Assembly (NCBI RefSeq): GCF_014905175.1
Contig: NC_057792.1
Location: 15,444,963 to 15,508,962, forward strand
Source of the DNA: Aphidius gifuensis
Lineage: Eukaryota > Arthropoda > Insecta > Hymenoptera > Braconidae
Reading direction: 5' to 3'
DNA: 64,000 nt
The notes under the pieces: generated by a model
Seen by the model: the letters and a program-made list of their open reading frames with translations, nothing else
What the model was told of the DNA's origin: nothing
Databases searched by the model: none
Shown here: positions 1-15,200 of the stretch, in pieces
How the letters are laid out: each line of letters starts with the position of its first letter
How positions within the stretch are numbered: the stretch's first letter is position 1
Program-made: the position numbers and the translations under genes

Positions 1-93
1 ATAATCTTATTTTGAATGTTAAAAATGTTAGGGTTAAAAGAAGTTGTATAAAAATACATAGGGGAATAATATTATTAAATAAAATATACAAAC
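1..93 (-). other. Start of the next intron of the Ig-domain gene (cut by window edge)
   Basis: AT-rich sequence after donor GTTTGT. The next exon is outside the window. Confidence 0.75.
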
Positions 94-280
94 CCTTGGT
101 GCACCAACAACTTCAAGTGATACTGGTGTGCTTTTAACCTCACGAACTTTTCCATTAATACTATTTGATGCAATGCATATATATTGTCCCTGTTGCTCAT
201 AAGTTACATTTGTAAGAATAAGACGTTGACCTCGACCGCATTGAGCTGGCATACGGCCATCAGTAAATACTTGTTCCCAT
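94..280 (-). CDS. Ig gene coding exon 8: second half of Ig domain 4
   Basis: Completes an Arg codon and reads RWEQVFTDGR to EVVGAPR, ending in phase 0 at donor GTTTGT (93). Core Trp is the second residue and the F-strand Cys is in GQYICIAS. An extra Cys occurs in PAQCGRGQR. VVGAPR looks like the start of the linker to Ig domain 5, so the gene continues beyond position 1. Confidence 0.87.
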
Positions 281-3200
281 CTTAAATATTCATCATTTAA
301 ATTCCATATTATTATATATATTTTTATTAATTTTATAAAAATAAATTACCTGTAATCAGATGGTGGCATTGCATCAGCATGACACTCAAATGATGCACCA
401 GAATAAAGTAAAGCTGTTGATAATCTATCTGGTCCAACAGAATCAATTTTTGGTGGATCTATAAATAATAATAATAATTAATATTTGATATAGGTATTAT
501 TAATATATTAATGGCAATTTTATTTAATTACAATTGACTGATATTTGAATTGATACTGGACTACTTTCACCCTCAGTATTTGATGCTTCACAGACATATG
601 TTGCTGCATGATTACGATGAATTGGTGAATACATTAATGTTTCACCAATACTAACAACTTCCATATCAATTCCTTTTGTACGTTTCCATAATATTGATGC
701 TGTTGGATTTGCATTTGATAAACAACGTATTTCTAATTTATCACGTCCTTCTTCAAGTTGTCCAATTGGCACACCAACAAGACGTGTTTCTGGTGCATCT
801 TTAAAATTATCCAACATTTAAAAATTCAACATTTTAATCAGCTATAATTATTTTATAGACATGGAATAAATGTGGAGCTTTTTTATCATAGTATTTTTAT
901 AATTGCAATTTATCTACTGATGAATAATTTAGATTGTTTTTTTTAAATATTCATTTTAAAATTATTTTTTCATATAATAAGGGGATTATGATAAAAAAAA
1001 ATATTGTAATTACAATTGTATATGACATATCATATTAAAAAAGTGATTTAAATTTATTCTTTTAACATAAAAATATACTAAATCAAAAGTCACGATATGG
1101 CAATTAAATTTACTTTTTATAAATTTTGTATTTTCAGTGATGGGAGTAAAATAAAAAATAAAATTAGAGTGCTTTTGTACGAATTGTGAAAGAGGAGAAT
1201 TGGTCACGATACGTAAAATATATATATATATTTTCCAGCTGTCTATTTCACGTAGCAATGATTTCAAAATACGCGCGAATAAGCACCCGCTGAGCTATTC
1301 ACAATTTCCAGCTTCCATTCTCGATTACCCACATCTAGAAACGTGATGTGGTGTGAGACCGGAAGTGCATCAGAGGTCAGAATTTTTTAGCTGATTGTTA
1401 TATATATTTTTTTCTTTGTTTTTTCAATGCACCCAAAATTCAGTAAGGTTCGTCAGCAAAATTTTACTATTCTACAATTTATTTAGTGACATTTTTTTTT
1501 TTTTTTTTAAATGGAAATAAAAATATATATGAATGTATTTTTTAAATTTTTATTTAGGTCATTCTATGTTTGCCATGTTGGATGAATTTAAGTGGAAAAT
1601 TTAAAAAACAAGTAATATTTTTTTTTTATTTTTTAATAAATCAATTGATCTTGTTAGTTATTTCATGTGTAATTAAAAAATATGAAAAACAAATTTTTGT
1701 TTTATTAAAAAGTTAATTAATTTTAATTTTTTTATTCTATTTTTTTTTTTTTTTTTCAACTTTGAATCATTATTCAGGTAAGTTTTTTTATTTATTTTTA
1801 TTCAGGCACTCAAAGTAATGAAGTAATGAAACAAATAACATAAATAAAGAAAAAAAATATATATTTTTTTTTAAGATATTAATTCAATTTGATTGTTTAT
1901 TCAGTGAGTGTTTTTATTTATTTTTTTTGAATTGAGAGTAAGTGAATTTTGGTCAGTGGTCACGTAGTAAAGCCACTTGATCGATGGCGATTAGAGTTGA
2001 GTAAAAGTGTGCCTGGTATATGTATAAAAGTGAGTTGGTATTTTTATATATCTCAAGGAGAAAATAAATCAAGAATAGTGTGGATGCGAAGTTAGATGAA
2101 GCTTGCAAATATCATTTTATAAAAGTGCTTCACTGTTCAAGACATTTTCAACCATATCAAATAGCACTGTAATAATATCAACTGACAGATAAAAATTTTT
2201 TACTATACTATATCTCAACTTTAAATATTTTTCATATCTAAAAGTTGTTTAACTTTTTTTTTCGAAAATAATAATTAATTTGTTTTACAAAGTTTTTTAT
2301 ATATTAAAAATATTTTTTATGAAATCAAATTAATTAATTTCAACCCTACAAAAACAAATAATAAATTAAAAAATTATTATCATTATTATTATTTTAAATA
2401 AAAAGAGAAAAAAAGGTAATTATTGATTAATTTACTTCGTATGAAAAAAAAGTTATTTAGATAATTGAAAAATATTGGAAATTTTTTCGCTTTAAAATTA
2501 ATTAAATTACGTTTTTATTTTTGTTTTTCAAAAAGTTATACATACGTAAATATATTATCAATAGGAATATAGTGAGGAGAATAATATTTTTAATAAATAA
2601 TTGATTATAATAAATACTTACATCTCACGTCGAACCTGACCTCAATGATTGAGGATTGAGTTGAGTATGCAGGATGTATTGCTTCACATCTTATCGAATG
2701 ACCGTATCTTGAACGATCAGCTTCAATATCACAAATACTTTTGGTTGACCAAGTTCTTGGATTATCAATCTCAGTTGCATTAACCTGTGGTCTTGTTGTT
2801 CTCAATTCGACGTCTCTCAGATACCTAAATATTCATACAAAATTTACATCAATAATTGTTTAATTAAAATTATTATTTTTTAATGGAAAAAATAAATTAA
2901 AAATATTTTTCTACATTTGCCGACATTCAGTCAAAGCCAACGGTATAATTTAATATTTTTTTTTATTTTAATCAAAATAAAATACTAGAAAAATGTCAAG
3001 AAAATAAAATGACAAAAAAATATATACATGAAACAATTTTTTTTAGGTTTTTTTTTTAGTTGAGTAATATATTAAAATAAAAAAAATGTTCAGTGCAATG
3101 TATGACATGTTTTTATATTTTTTTATTTCATCTCTGAATATTGTGGAATTGTTTAAAAAAATTCCAAGTCGATTTTACATGAGAAATATATACGAGTTCG

Positions 3201-6200
3201 ATTGCAAAATCTCTTTTATCCTTTGAGAAGAATTCCATTAGTATTTTTGTGATAAAAGTGTATATGTAAAGGCCGTTGAGGTGTTTTTGTATGGGTCGAT
3301 GCTGACGGATATTTTTTTATTCTCTCTCATTCAGCTTTTTTTTTTTTTTTTAATTTTGTTTCATTCTCTCTCTTTATTTTTCTGTATGAAAGGGGAATTT
3401 AAAAGCACGAATGGTTACCGGGCCACACAACGAATGTCTGCCAGAAAATTTCGTATTCCACATGTAGCATTGAAACGAAAAAAATGCAACGAACAGTGGA
3501 ACAACTGCGTGAAGTTGAAAAGAAAAACTGCAAACACTGGATAAAACGAAAACAGAGTGTATAGAAAAAAAAAAAAATTGTAATAAAAAGTAAAAAAAAA
3601 AAAAAAACCACATTAATTCAACAATAAAATCAAAATCAATGCAGATGAATGAAATTTTCGAAAAAAAAAAATCGAAAATTTATTGAATACATGGTAAAAA
3701 AAATAAAAAAAAATAAATATCAAAATTTTAAATCAAATTCAGAGAAAATTCAGATGACATTTATTATATTTTAAGAATAATAATAATAATTTTTATCAAG
3801 TCAAAAATAATTATTAGAATATGAATAAGAAAACAAAAAAATCTTAAAATCTGCATGAAGCTTTAACTCAAGCTCCGAGCTTTAATGTAGAACAGAGTCA
3901 TGATTATTCATAGACATGAAGATAGAAGTCTATGTTTGACACGAGTATTGCCATAAGAAAATCTTACAGAAAATTTATTCAAAGAATATAAGAAAAATAA
4001 AATAAATATAAAAAGACAAACAGATGAATTTTTATAATGACAAGATAAACCCCTGTATTTTAAAACTTTAATAAAAAAAAAAAAACTAATATCTATATAA
4101 ACTTCATGGTAGCCAAGATAGTTTGAAAGCCACAATTCTCTCGATAAAATTAAACTCTCCAAGCGTAACTTATTCAATTCCATCTGTCTACCCCAATTTA
4201 TAAATATAAAAAATAAAAAAAAAAAAGAAATCTTAAAAAACCCAATTATTCTAATTCTTTTGAAATGATTATAAATTTTTTTTTTTTTAATATTATTGTT
4301 AATTGAAATTTAATTATTAATAACAAACCATTTAATTAAAGGTGGTGGATTTCCGTATCTAGCAATGCAAGTCAATGTTGCAATTTCACCTGATCTTGCT
4401 GTTACATTACCACCAGGAAGTATCACAGCACCGGCATATTCAATTTGTGGTCTTTTTGGACTGACTGAAAAAATAAATAATTAATTTAAAATTAATTAAC
4501 TAATCAATCAAGTATCAAATTAATTTATCACTTGTAATTTCTAGTAGAAAAAAAAATCTCTTTCAATTATATTTTATAATTATGTAAACAATAAATAGTT
4601 TATTTATTTGTAAATTTAAATTACATCAAATAAATATTACTTTATAAATTAAATAAAAAAATTGTACAAATAAAATTAATTTATTTACATCAATAGTTAT
4701 TTCTAAAAAAATATAATAGAAATAATTTTTTTATGCATTTTATTTTTGAATAGATATGATTTTAATTATTGACTAAAGCAATCAATTTATCGTCAATGCA
4801 TATGATCCATTCAGACGTTCAATAGATATTTTTTTTATAAAAAAAAAAAAAACAAAAAAGTTTAACTATCAGCAAAGAGTATTTATCCAACAGATGACTA
4901 TACAATTTACGAAGCATCTTGTAGTAAATACATACACCAACACACTAACTATAATATGATGAATAATTAATGATTTATTTACAAGTAATGTATTCCGTCA
5001 TTTTTAGACTAGTGTAATCTATCAATGTCACAACCTTTCAAAAGCCAAAGTACCTCTGATGGGATCATATAACAAATGTGTCAAATTTTTTTAAATGACA
5101 ATTTATACTCTATTTAACACACATTAAAGTAATAATAAAAAAAAAAGTTTTATATAAATATTATTATTAAAATTAAACAACTATAAAAAAATTTTCTAAA
5201 TCAATTAATTAATTAATTTGAATTTATAATGTTTAATTATATTTTTATTATGAAAAATTGAAATTTTTTAAATGAATTAGTCTATTAATTTTGTGTTTTA
5301 TTTATTTAAATAATTAAATAATTTTACCTCGAACAACTAGCCTTGCTGGTTCAGATGCAAGTGCATCTTGAGTCGTAAAATCACTGGCTGTTACTTGACA
5401 CTGCCAAAGACCATCATCAAATTCAAGTGTTGCTGATCTTACCCACAATGAACAATCACCCATATCCGGTGATCCAACCCATTCGTATTTTTGTAAATGC
5501 ATTCCAATTGGCTAAAAACAAACAGAATTTTTTTTAGTCAAATATATTTTATCTATTTACTTGTTTTGAATTTTTTGTTTTTTAAATTTTTGTTTATCCA
5601 GTTCAATTAAAAAATACAAAATAACAACTGTAATGAAAATGTAAATTAAATAAAAATATGTTGATGATGATGATGATGATGAGAGAGTGTATAAATAACA
5701 TGTGTGTAAATAAATGAGAAATTTATTTTATTAAACAATGGACATCAATGTTTTGATACGTGATTTAATAATATTTATATATAAATAATGAAAATATGTC
5801 ATTTCATGATTAATGTCAGTTTTGTAAAAATGACTGTAATTTTTTTTGATTAAAATAAAGCTGTGTGAATAGTGATGAAAAATAAAATAAAGGGTTTTAC
5901 CGATTTTTATGGTAAACATAGTCTACTATTGTCAATATATACATTTACGATATTTTTTGATATTCCAATTCATTTATCGAGAAATAATGCTGATGGGTCA
6001 CATACAGAATTTTCATTTTTTTTTATTTTCAACCATTAAAATTCTTTTCGTGTATAATATTTTTATATTTTTATATTTTTCAACATTGGCATTGACACAT
6101 GTGTGTACGTGGTATACTTTTTTATTTTTATTTCATATACTGATAGACTTCAATACAGTGTATATATCTATCATCAAGTTTCAACGAAAAATATTAAAAA

Positions 6201-9200
6201 ACTTTTTTTAAATTTAATCTGAAAAAATCTCAACTAAAATAATTCAACAGCACTTTCACAAATGGATAATATTATTATTATTTTTTATACTTTGACATGT
6301 GAAGTAATGAGATATTTATTATTATCATATCTGATATTATTTTTAGTATTTTATATTTAAATTATAAAATACATTGTTAATGATTTTTTTAAATAATTAA
6401 ATTATTCTATTTCTTTCTCAAGATAAATAAGAATGTAATGAAAAAATTAATTTAGTTATTTGCAGTGAATTAATAAATAACTACAAGTTCAGTTTTGAAT
6501 AAAATAATAATATAGAATTTAAATTTTAGATATATTTTTATATAAATAAATGAAATGCAATTAAACAAAAGGAAAATAAAAAAAACGTTAATTGTATATA
6601 TTTATTTAATTATTAATCCAAAATAAATGTAATATTACTTTAAAAATTAATCTTAATTCTTGGAATTATAATTTGTTTGCTTTATGATTTGCACGTCTGA
6701 CTATATCATTACTTGCACTACTTGAAGTAAAACCACACGTCTTACTTGAGCCACACGCATTAACCCAAAGTTTCTCACTATATTTTCAAGTAATAATAAT
6801 AATCCTGTGCATAATCCGTATATAATTTGAAACATGCTTATTAATTGATTAATTAACTAATTAATATAAACATATCAAACGAGCGAAAATAAAAAAATTA
6901 AATAACAAAATAACTCTGCTTATTAATTACACAAAAAATAAAAAAATATTATCGATATTCAATGATGCTGAAAAATTAAATTTACCACTCTAGTAAATTT
7001 AATTAAAATAAAATATTTAATAAAATTAAAAAATAATATTTATTAATAATATACAACAAGTAAAATCTATAATAAAAAAATAAAACGAATAATTCATTTA
7101 TAAACTCACAATATTGCACAAAACTAATTATCAAATTAAAATAATAATTATTTAATTAACTAATTTTTTAATAATAAACAATATTTTAAAAATAAAATAT
7201 AAATAAAAAAAAACTAAAAATACAATAGACAAAATAAATTTACGCGTGAGTTGAATATAAGAATGATGAATCTTTTTTTTTTCTTTTTTAATTTTTATTC
7301 TTTATAAATATAAAAAGTCTAGAAATACAAAGTATAAAAACAGAAATTAAAAGGGAAGTTGAAGAAAAAGAAAAACTATGTAACATCCCTCTTTGGTCCT
7401 GTTTATTTTTATTTTTATTTTTTTTTTGAATGGTATGAAATCTTCAAGTATTGTGTGTGCATCCTTGCTTTTTATTTCACTCTGTTTCATTCTGTTCTCC
7501 AGAGGCCATGAGTAGTAATCAACGTAATGTACCCGCAGACGCAGAGTTCTTCTCTCCTTCTCTTTCTTTTTTTTTTTTTTTTTTCTCATTCACACAGCAA
7601 CACATACAACCATCCATCTCTCCTGGTATGCACTACAAACGCTTGTGAGCAAGGTACATAGCCAATGGGGCCAAAAGCTTGAATCACCCCTTTGGCACCC
7701 ATTTCTATCCTTCTTTAACTTCTGTACTCTCTGATATATACAAGCATATATACCGCAAACGCAACTCGGCAATCACATTGAAAGCTCGACGAAATATATC
7801 GTGTACCAAGCCAACTCAAGAAAAAAAAATAAAAATAAATAATAAAAAAAATATAAACTTAAATATATCTACATTTATAAAAATGTTGAAAAAAATCTAT
7901 CGATTAAAATCAACCCCTACATGCCTATACTAAATTCAATTTAAAAAAAATAAAAATATATTTTTAAATTTCAAGGGGTTTTAAAAGTAACTCGTAAGCG
8001 AAAGTATGTTTATTTATATCGTTTGAATTATTAATACATCAGTAATAGAACACTTGAGTTGTTTTATTTAAAAAAAAAATATTTAATAAAACAAAAAAAA
8101 ATATACATTCGAGTAAAATTGTGTTTTTTATTGATTTTAAAATTTGTGGTAATTATTATTTGCAATTATAGCTAGCTGCTTAATAAAATAGAAAATTATT
8201 TAAATTGAAAATTAATAAAATTCTATTCAAATTAATTTTTTTAAATATAAAAAAAAATATGTTGTAATAATTTTTAATAATGGTAATTAGGTATTTTTTT
8301 TTTTATATATTATATGTGTATGACAGATGAGGTGGGTATATGGAATATTTAAAATTAAATCAAAAGCAACGAGGTATAGTCCCATGTGACTTGCTCCAAA
8401 TCAGAGTCATCGTATATATTCCCAAGAGAATACACTCTTACGGTATATACATTTACATGCATAAGTATATTTTTTTGGCTTATATAAACTGTCGTTGTAC
8501 AGAGAAAAAGAGATGAAAAAAAAGCAGATGGTTACTCACTGAAAAATATATAAGACGTAAAGAGGCAAATAAAAAAGGAAGAGAGAGAGTTTTATCCCAT
8601 GGGGATACTGTAAGCACCAACGTGAATCAAAATGATTCTCTACTTTATTTACATTTTTCATAAATATTCACAGGCGTTATCAGATACACTATAGTACCAA
8701 AATAAATTGCTGACATGGATCCTGGAATTTTTTTTTTTGTTATCTTAATGACAAACTGTCTTTAAAAAAAAAATAGATTTATAATATTTTATATTTTAAT
8801 TGTTTAAATATTACATGAACTTAATAAAATCAATATTTAAATTAAAATAAAAAAGAAAATAAATTTATTAATTAATTATGAAAAAAATTTTATAGAAGGG
8901 TTTATTATTAATCGAATATGGAATAAAAAATATTTTATAAAATATTAAATTTAAAAAAGAGACTGCTACTTTATTTTCTTATTTAACAACAAACATTTCG
9001 GTTGAAAATTTATATGGTGGATAATATTCAGGAGGTTTTGCTCTATATATTTCATAATAATTTTCCAGCTTTGCGTTTGTTGTTAAATAAATAAACAAAA
9101 AACAAAAAAAATATGCGTCCGTTACATCGCCTGTAACTTGACTGTTTATTTATTTTTTTTAAAATAACAATATTATAAGTGCGTTATACCAAGTTCAAGT

Positions 9201-12200
9201 GGTATAACAAACATATATAATCCGACATTTCCCGTAATCCAGATGTCATTAAAACAGATTATGTATACTTATTAATATGGAAATTAATGCAATGAACCAG
9301 TTTACATATACAGTGTTGCAATAAAGTTTGAAACTAGTGAAACATATTTTCATCCAAGTGCTTATATTTATATATATATACATAAATTAATATACGTATC
9401 ATCTCTGAGGACACTGCAACAAAATAGTTTTCGGTGAAAAATCGTAACAAACATAAATTCTAAGGGGCTATATTTGTTGAGTTATATGCTCTTTAATTTG
9501 ACCTTTGCTAACTCGATTTAGCACACATTTATTGAGTTGAGATAATTTTGTATATTTATTATTTATATCGGTTGTGAGAAGGAATTTTATAAATCTGATG
9601 ATAGAAAGAAAAAAATGAATAAACATAATGAGCAATTGCAAGTTTAGAAGAGGCATATGTGTTGTTGGTCCAAAACGTTGCATTGAGTAGATGGCTGGAT
9701 GAAAAGAGGGCTTGAATAATGTGCAATCTAGCCTCCTGTACTTCTCTCACAACCTTTTGTAAATACCACCAAAGTCAAGCTGTATATATATAAGTGTATT
9801 TCGAGCAAATATTTGGCTCATTCAGCATACGGCATAATCGTTGAGTTTATCAACATTCAGGCTGTTGTTCTGAATTACCTCACCTCGTTTCATTTTATAT
9901 TTTTTTGTTTTAAATCTCTTTTTTTCGTGGGCTATTTATTTTTTCTTTTACTCTCTTGGGCACGAGCTTTTTTTATCAACTATTTTCACCTCTGATTGTA
10001 TCTAGTATTTTTTATTATTATAAAAATTGTTTAAATAAATAAAAAAAAAATATTAAATATGATTCTTTTTAATTTCCTCTTTTTTCTAGTAGGAGTTTTT
10101 TTCTATTTTTTATTTGTCTTGTGACATTGATATTATTTTGTTTATTAAAAATATTACTTTCTAATGAAATTTTATTTTCTTGAGTATTTATATAAATGTA
10201 CATATAAAAGTATATAATTTTAATGAAAAAACTTTTAAAACTAGAAGAAAAAATAATATATGAAAAAAAAAAAAAATATATGAACGATAAAGTTAATTGA
10301 GAAATGTTAAAAGTTCATAGTGCACGGGGTTTGTAATCCAGGTAGTTTATCATGATTAAAAATGTGAAAAAATTAAAAAAAAAAAAAAAAAAAACAAATT
10401 AAAAAAAGATGGTGTTTAATGACGGCCAATGTTGGACGTCGAGACTTAAAAAGTTTGAAAATTAAAAGTATTGATAAAATGAGAAAATTATGTCGTGAAT
10501 AATATTGCATATGGCTAGTTTTAAATATAAAATATTTTCAATAGTGACTAGTGACTACTCTCAGAATTAAAATAATAATTCTTAGAATTTTTCTTTTCTT
10601 TTTTTTTTAATACTATGTATGTTACTGCCAATGAAACCACACAGTTTTGTGCTTGTTTCTTCTATCCATGCATAATACAACTTTCAACAGCATACACAAT
10701 AAAAAAATAAATAAATAAATAAAATTATGGAAAAACATATAGAGAAAAGTACAGACGTGTGTTTACACATGTACATTTATTTTCAAGTTAAAAGAAATCG
10801 TATTGAAATAAACATCAATTGCAAATAAAATACTTTTTAAAAATAAAAAAAAAAAAGTTTTAATAAATTTAAATGAGACTGATAATATTTATAAACACAA
10901 AATAAAAATAAAAAAAGTTGTTTTCTTATTGTGTCATCGAAGCCAGTAAATTAAGTGAAAAAAAAAAAATAAATAAATATTGTCTTCTCAAGCTGTCACA
11001 AGACCCCAAGTAAATCCGTAAAAAAAAGCTCCAATCTGTCCAGCATACACAAGAAAGAATAAGATGAAAAAAAAAAAGAAAGAAAATAAAATAAAAAAAA
11101 TATAGTCTCGCCTCAGGGTCTTTAAAATCACGCTTGATTGAAATTTATGTGCAACAACGTCGCTTGTGGGGCTTTATGACCCATTCCAAAGCTTGCGTCA
11201 ACGAACTTCATTCCATTTACGCTTGCCTCTTTTTATATGCGTTCAACTTACTTCAGACGATGAGAAAAAAAAAAAAAGAAAGTTCAAGTAGGTATGTACA
11301 TTAATCGATTATTAATATTTACTTTTTTTTTTTTAATAAAATTTTTCATTTTTTAAATATTTTTTTCCCATTCATGATGATGGCTTTTAAAAAAAACTTT
11401 ATGATGCGTTGATGTGGCAACGGCTTTATTAATTTATCCCATAAATTGACATGTATTATATTATAAAAATTTTATACTATATTTACCAGACAGCTCATTA
11501 ATTAATTATGAAAAAAAAAGGTTAGTCATTATTGTAATTTAGTCATCAATTTAAATCCAAAGTAAATTTGTTATTATTTTTTTAATTAAATTTTTCGTTT
11601 ATTAATTTCCTAAATTTATTTATGAAATTATTAAAATGTTTTTAAAAATTTCTCGTCCTATGAACCTCTTAAATCAATAATAATAAATTTTGAATTATTA
11701 TCATTTAAAATTATTAATGAAAATTGATAAAATAAAATTTTTCTGTTATCACACTTACAATATTATTCAATCACATTAAATATTAAAAAATGCTAATATT
11801 ATAAATTTTATTGATTTCAATTGAATGGAAAAAAAAAAAAAAAAATGTAATTTATTCTGACATGAGTGTCAGACATTTTGTGGTATTTTGATTTAATAAG
11901 CTATATATATACCGTCTAAAATTATACAGTTGAGAATAATGTTGGATAAAATATACAAAAATTCGTTCATTCGTATTTTACTGGGGTTGAATAGAATAAG
12001 AAAACATTGTTGGCCACTTATGATGAAACCAAATGATTATATTAACTTTTAAAACCCGGAAGTTTTAGCTTAAATCATATATCCTATTTTATTTTTTCTT
12101 CACAAGAAATTTACTGAAAGATGTATACATCATGGATTATGTAGCAGGGGTTTGTCGACAAAAGTTTTCAACTGTCCAATATAAAAATTTCTCATCTCTT

Positions 12201-15200
12201 GTTCAAATAACCCTCTTTTATTTTTTTCTATTTTATTTTTCTAACATCAATTTTATAAATTTCTTCGAAGACATCCTCTTTTTTCTTGATGATGTTACAT
12301 TCACGCTTGACGATAAGTTAGACAAACTTTTGATAGGATGCAAACTTTTCTATTTTTTTTTTTTTTTATATTGTTTGCACGTGTATGAATTGTTATATAC
12401 TTAATCTGGTTTTATTCAAAACTTTATATTGAATAATAATCAAACTTTTATATTTAAAAATAAAATATATATAGATATAAAATAAAATATGTAATTTTTA
12501 TTTTTTTGTTTTGTTGAATTGATAGAGATGCTTTGTAACCAAATACTAAAATATATATATTTCAATGGAAAATGAATAGGTACTTGTGTAACCGACAATT
12601 TGGATAGTCGCCCTCATATACTTTGAGTTTTTGATATTGATAGTAGACGCTTATGAACCAAGCCAAATTTCGATTTTTCAAAATAAGGCTTTTTGCCAAT
12701 AAAACAAAAAAAAAAAATTTTATGATGGTAAAAATCTTGCCAAAAGTTCAAGTGGCGTAAAATCTCTTCTCATTGCCGATGGCTATTATATGTTTTTTCA
12801 ACTTGTCACTATGAATTAACCAATTAAAATAGAAAAAAATAAACAAAATTGTACATTGTAAAATTTATTTAACTACCTTTTAAATTTATCATTATTTAAT
12901 AATTTTTTTTTTCCTGTGCGTCACTTATTCGATAAATTTATTTTTATCAAACATGATAAAATAATAGAATGAAAAAAAATTTTTTTATGTTTCTAAACAA
13001 AAAGATAATATTATTCCGGACGATTCATGCTTATATCACATGTCGTTAGTGTATTAGTGAGTCGTCAACTGATATAAGAGGCGTAGAATATCCTAAAGTT
13101 TATTAGAAAACTAAAACTGTTAACGAGTAAATCGTATTATAAAAAAAATTGGCCTCCAAAAAAATGAAGAAAACAGTATCCGTAATTTTTTTACTTGTGT
13201 TTGTATTGAGTGGCAGTGTTTTTGGTAAGTAATTAACAGAAAAACTATCTGTAATATTTTCTTTTATGATATAAAATAGATTTTTTTGTTGTTTTTAAAT
13301 TTAAAATTGTTAATACAAAATTTTCAACTGAATAAAAAATATTATTAATTATATAATAGTTATTTGAAGTTATTAATCTTTTCATAATTGATAAAAATAA
13401 TGTTCAATTTTTAAAGATGAGTAATTATATTTCTTTTTTTTTTTTATTCGACAGGTAATCAAACATTTTCTACTGGTAACAATGTTTCTGATATTTGTCA
13501 AACACCTGTTTGTCATAATGTCGGTAAGAATAAAAAATTTTTTATGGTCATTATCTATTTTTAAATTCCAAAGTCAATGATAAAACTATTTTATTGGTTT
13601 TTTTTTTTAAATTATATTGATATTAAATGTTATTTAATATTTCTACAAAACTGATGAAAATAATGTTTTTTTTTTTATTTGTATGTTTATAGCTTCACGA
13701 CTATTGCATGACATGGATCCAAGTGTTAATCCTTGCGATGACTTTTATAAATTTACCTGTGGAGGTTATTTAAATTCCACAGTATTAATTGACGGGTCAA
13801 ATCACACAAGTAAATTCACTGAATTTAAAAAAACAGTTGATGACAATCTTATAATGATACTTGAAAAAAATAGTTCAATAAATGAGAATAAATATTTGAA
13901 GCTTGCCAGGACTTTATACAATACATGTAAAAATAAAAAAGATACCATATGGAAATTTAAAAAAGCTATTAGAAACTGGCCTGTCATTAAAGGATCTCAA
14001 TGGAATAAAAGTGCATTTGATTTTAATAAAACCATGTTCAAAGTTGGCAATACAAAACAATGGAAAAATTATTTTTTTGAATTTTACTCTGTTGGAGATG
14101 GTCATCCCATCGTTGTGGAGCCGTATAAATCTGAATTAAGTGCAGAAGATTTAGTTCAAGGTCTCAATAATGCTCAAGTAAATAAATACTACAATAGCAT
14201 GATTGAATTAGCAGAAAAAATGAATGCCTCGATATATAATATTAATTATAAAAATGATTTAAAAAAACTTCTTGATTTTGAGATTGAACTAGCTCGTGCA
14301 AGACTTTTAACAGTGCAAAATTCAAATCCAACTTTTGATGTAGTTCAAATGTCACTCAGTGAGTTGATGAATAATTATTCTTTTTTCGATTGGCAAGAAT
14401 ATATCAATTATCTTCGTGGTTCTCCAGCTAAGTCATCAACAACTATTATTATCACTAATTTTAGTTACATGAAAAAATTTCAGTATTTATTAAATTCAAC
14501 AAAAAACATTAAAAAAATTCTAGCTAATTACATTATATGGAAATATGCAGAAGACAATATAAAAACTGCTCGTGTATTAGAAAGCCAAAATTGTGCTAAT
14601 GTTGTTTCATCCAAGCTACCAATTGCAGTGGGAGCTATTTATTTTCAAAATTATAATTATTCTAAACTCACAAATACAAGAAATGAAATTGAAAAAATGA
14701 TTTTCAAAATTAAAGATATTTTTTTAAAAATGATTGATAATGCTACTTGGATTGATGACTACACAAAGACTGTTATGTTGAAAAAACTTATGTCATCTCA
14801 ACATGTAATTGGATATATAAATAAATTTACTAATAATGCAAAAGTCAATAAATTTTATACAACTTTAGAATTATTCGACAATGAGAACTTGAATGATGCA
14901 ATACAACGGATAAAGCTATTTGAACGAAATAATAAATTTCTAAATAGTAACAATAATTATTGGGCTGGTATTGGATCAAAATTTAATACAGATTTTGCAT
15001 TTTTCGTGCATACTTCAAATTCGATAAGTAAATATTTTTTGATAAGTGCTTTTTACGTCAATATGTCTAACTACTATGTGGTAGTATGTTTTTCAACTTA
15101 TTTATAAGAAAAATAAGTTTGTCAATGTCAACAAAAGAGCAAGTAATATTAATATACATGTATAGGTTGAAAAACATACTACCATTTACGCTTTTTTGAC

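Noticed and set aside
2023..2150. Two TATAAAAG boxes that could start a gene inside an Ig-gene intron
   Set aside because: The ORF after them (MKLANIIL) stops after eight codons and nothing recognisable follows.
3281..3613. Overlapping ORFs on both strands
   Set aside because: Products of T-rich tracts; they overlap each other and lie between two well-supported exons.
7347..7933. Cluster of ORFs on both strands in a mixed-composition intron block
   Set aside because: Mutually overlapping, no shared splice model, no recognisable domain; the block may be regulatory.
12132..12404. 90-codon plus-strand ORF just upstream of the M13 gene
   Set aside because: Low-complexity Phe/Leu-rich translation with no signal or domain and no fitting splice sites to the peptidase.
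13802..14139. ORFs antisense to or out of frame with M13 exon 3
   Set aside because: Shadows of the peptidase coding sequence.
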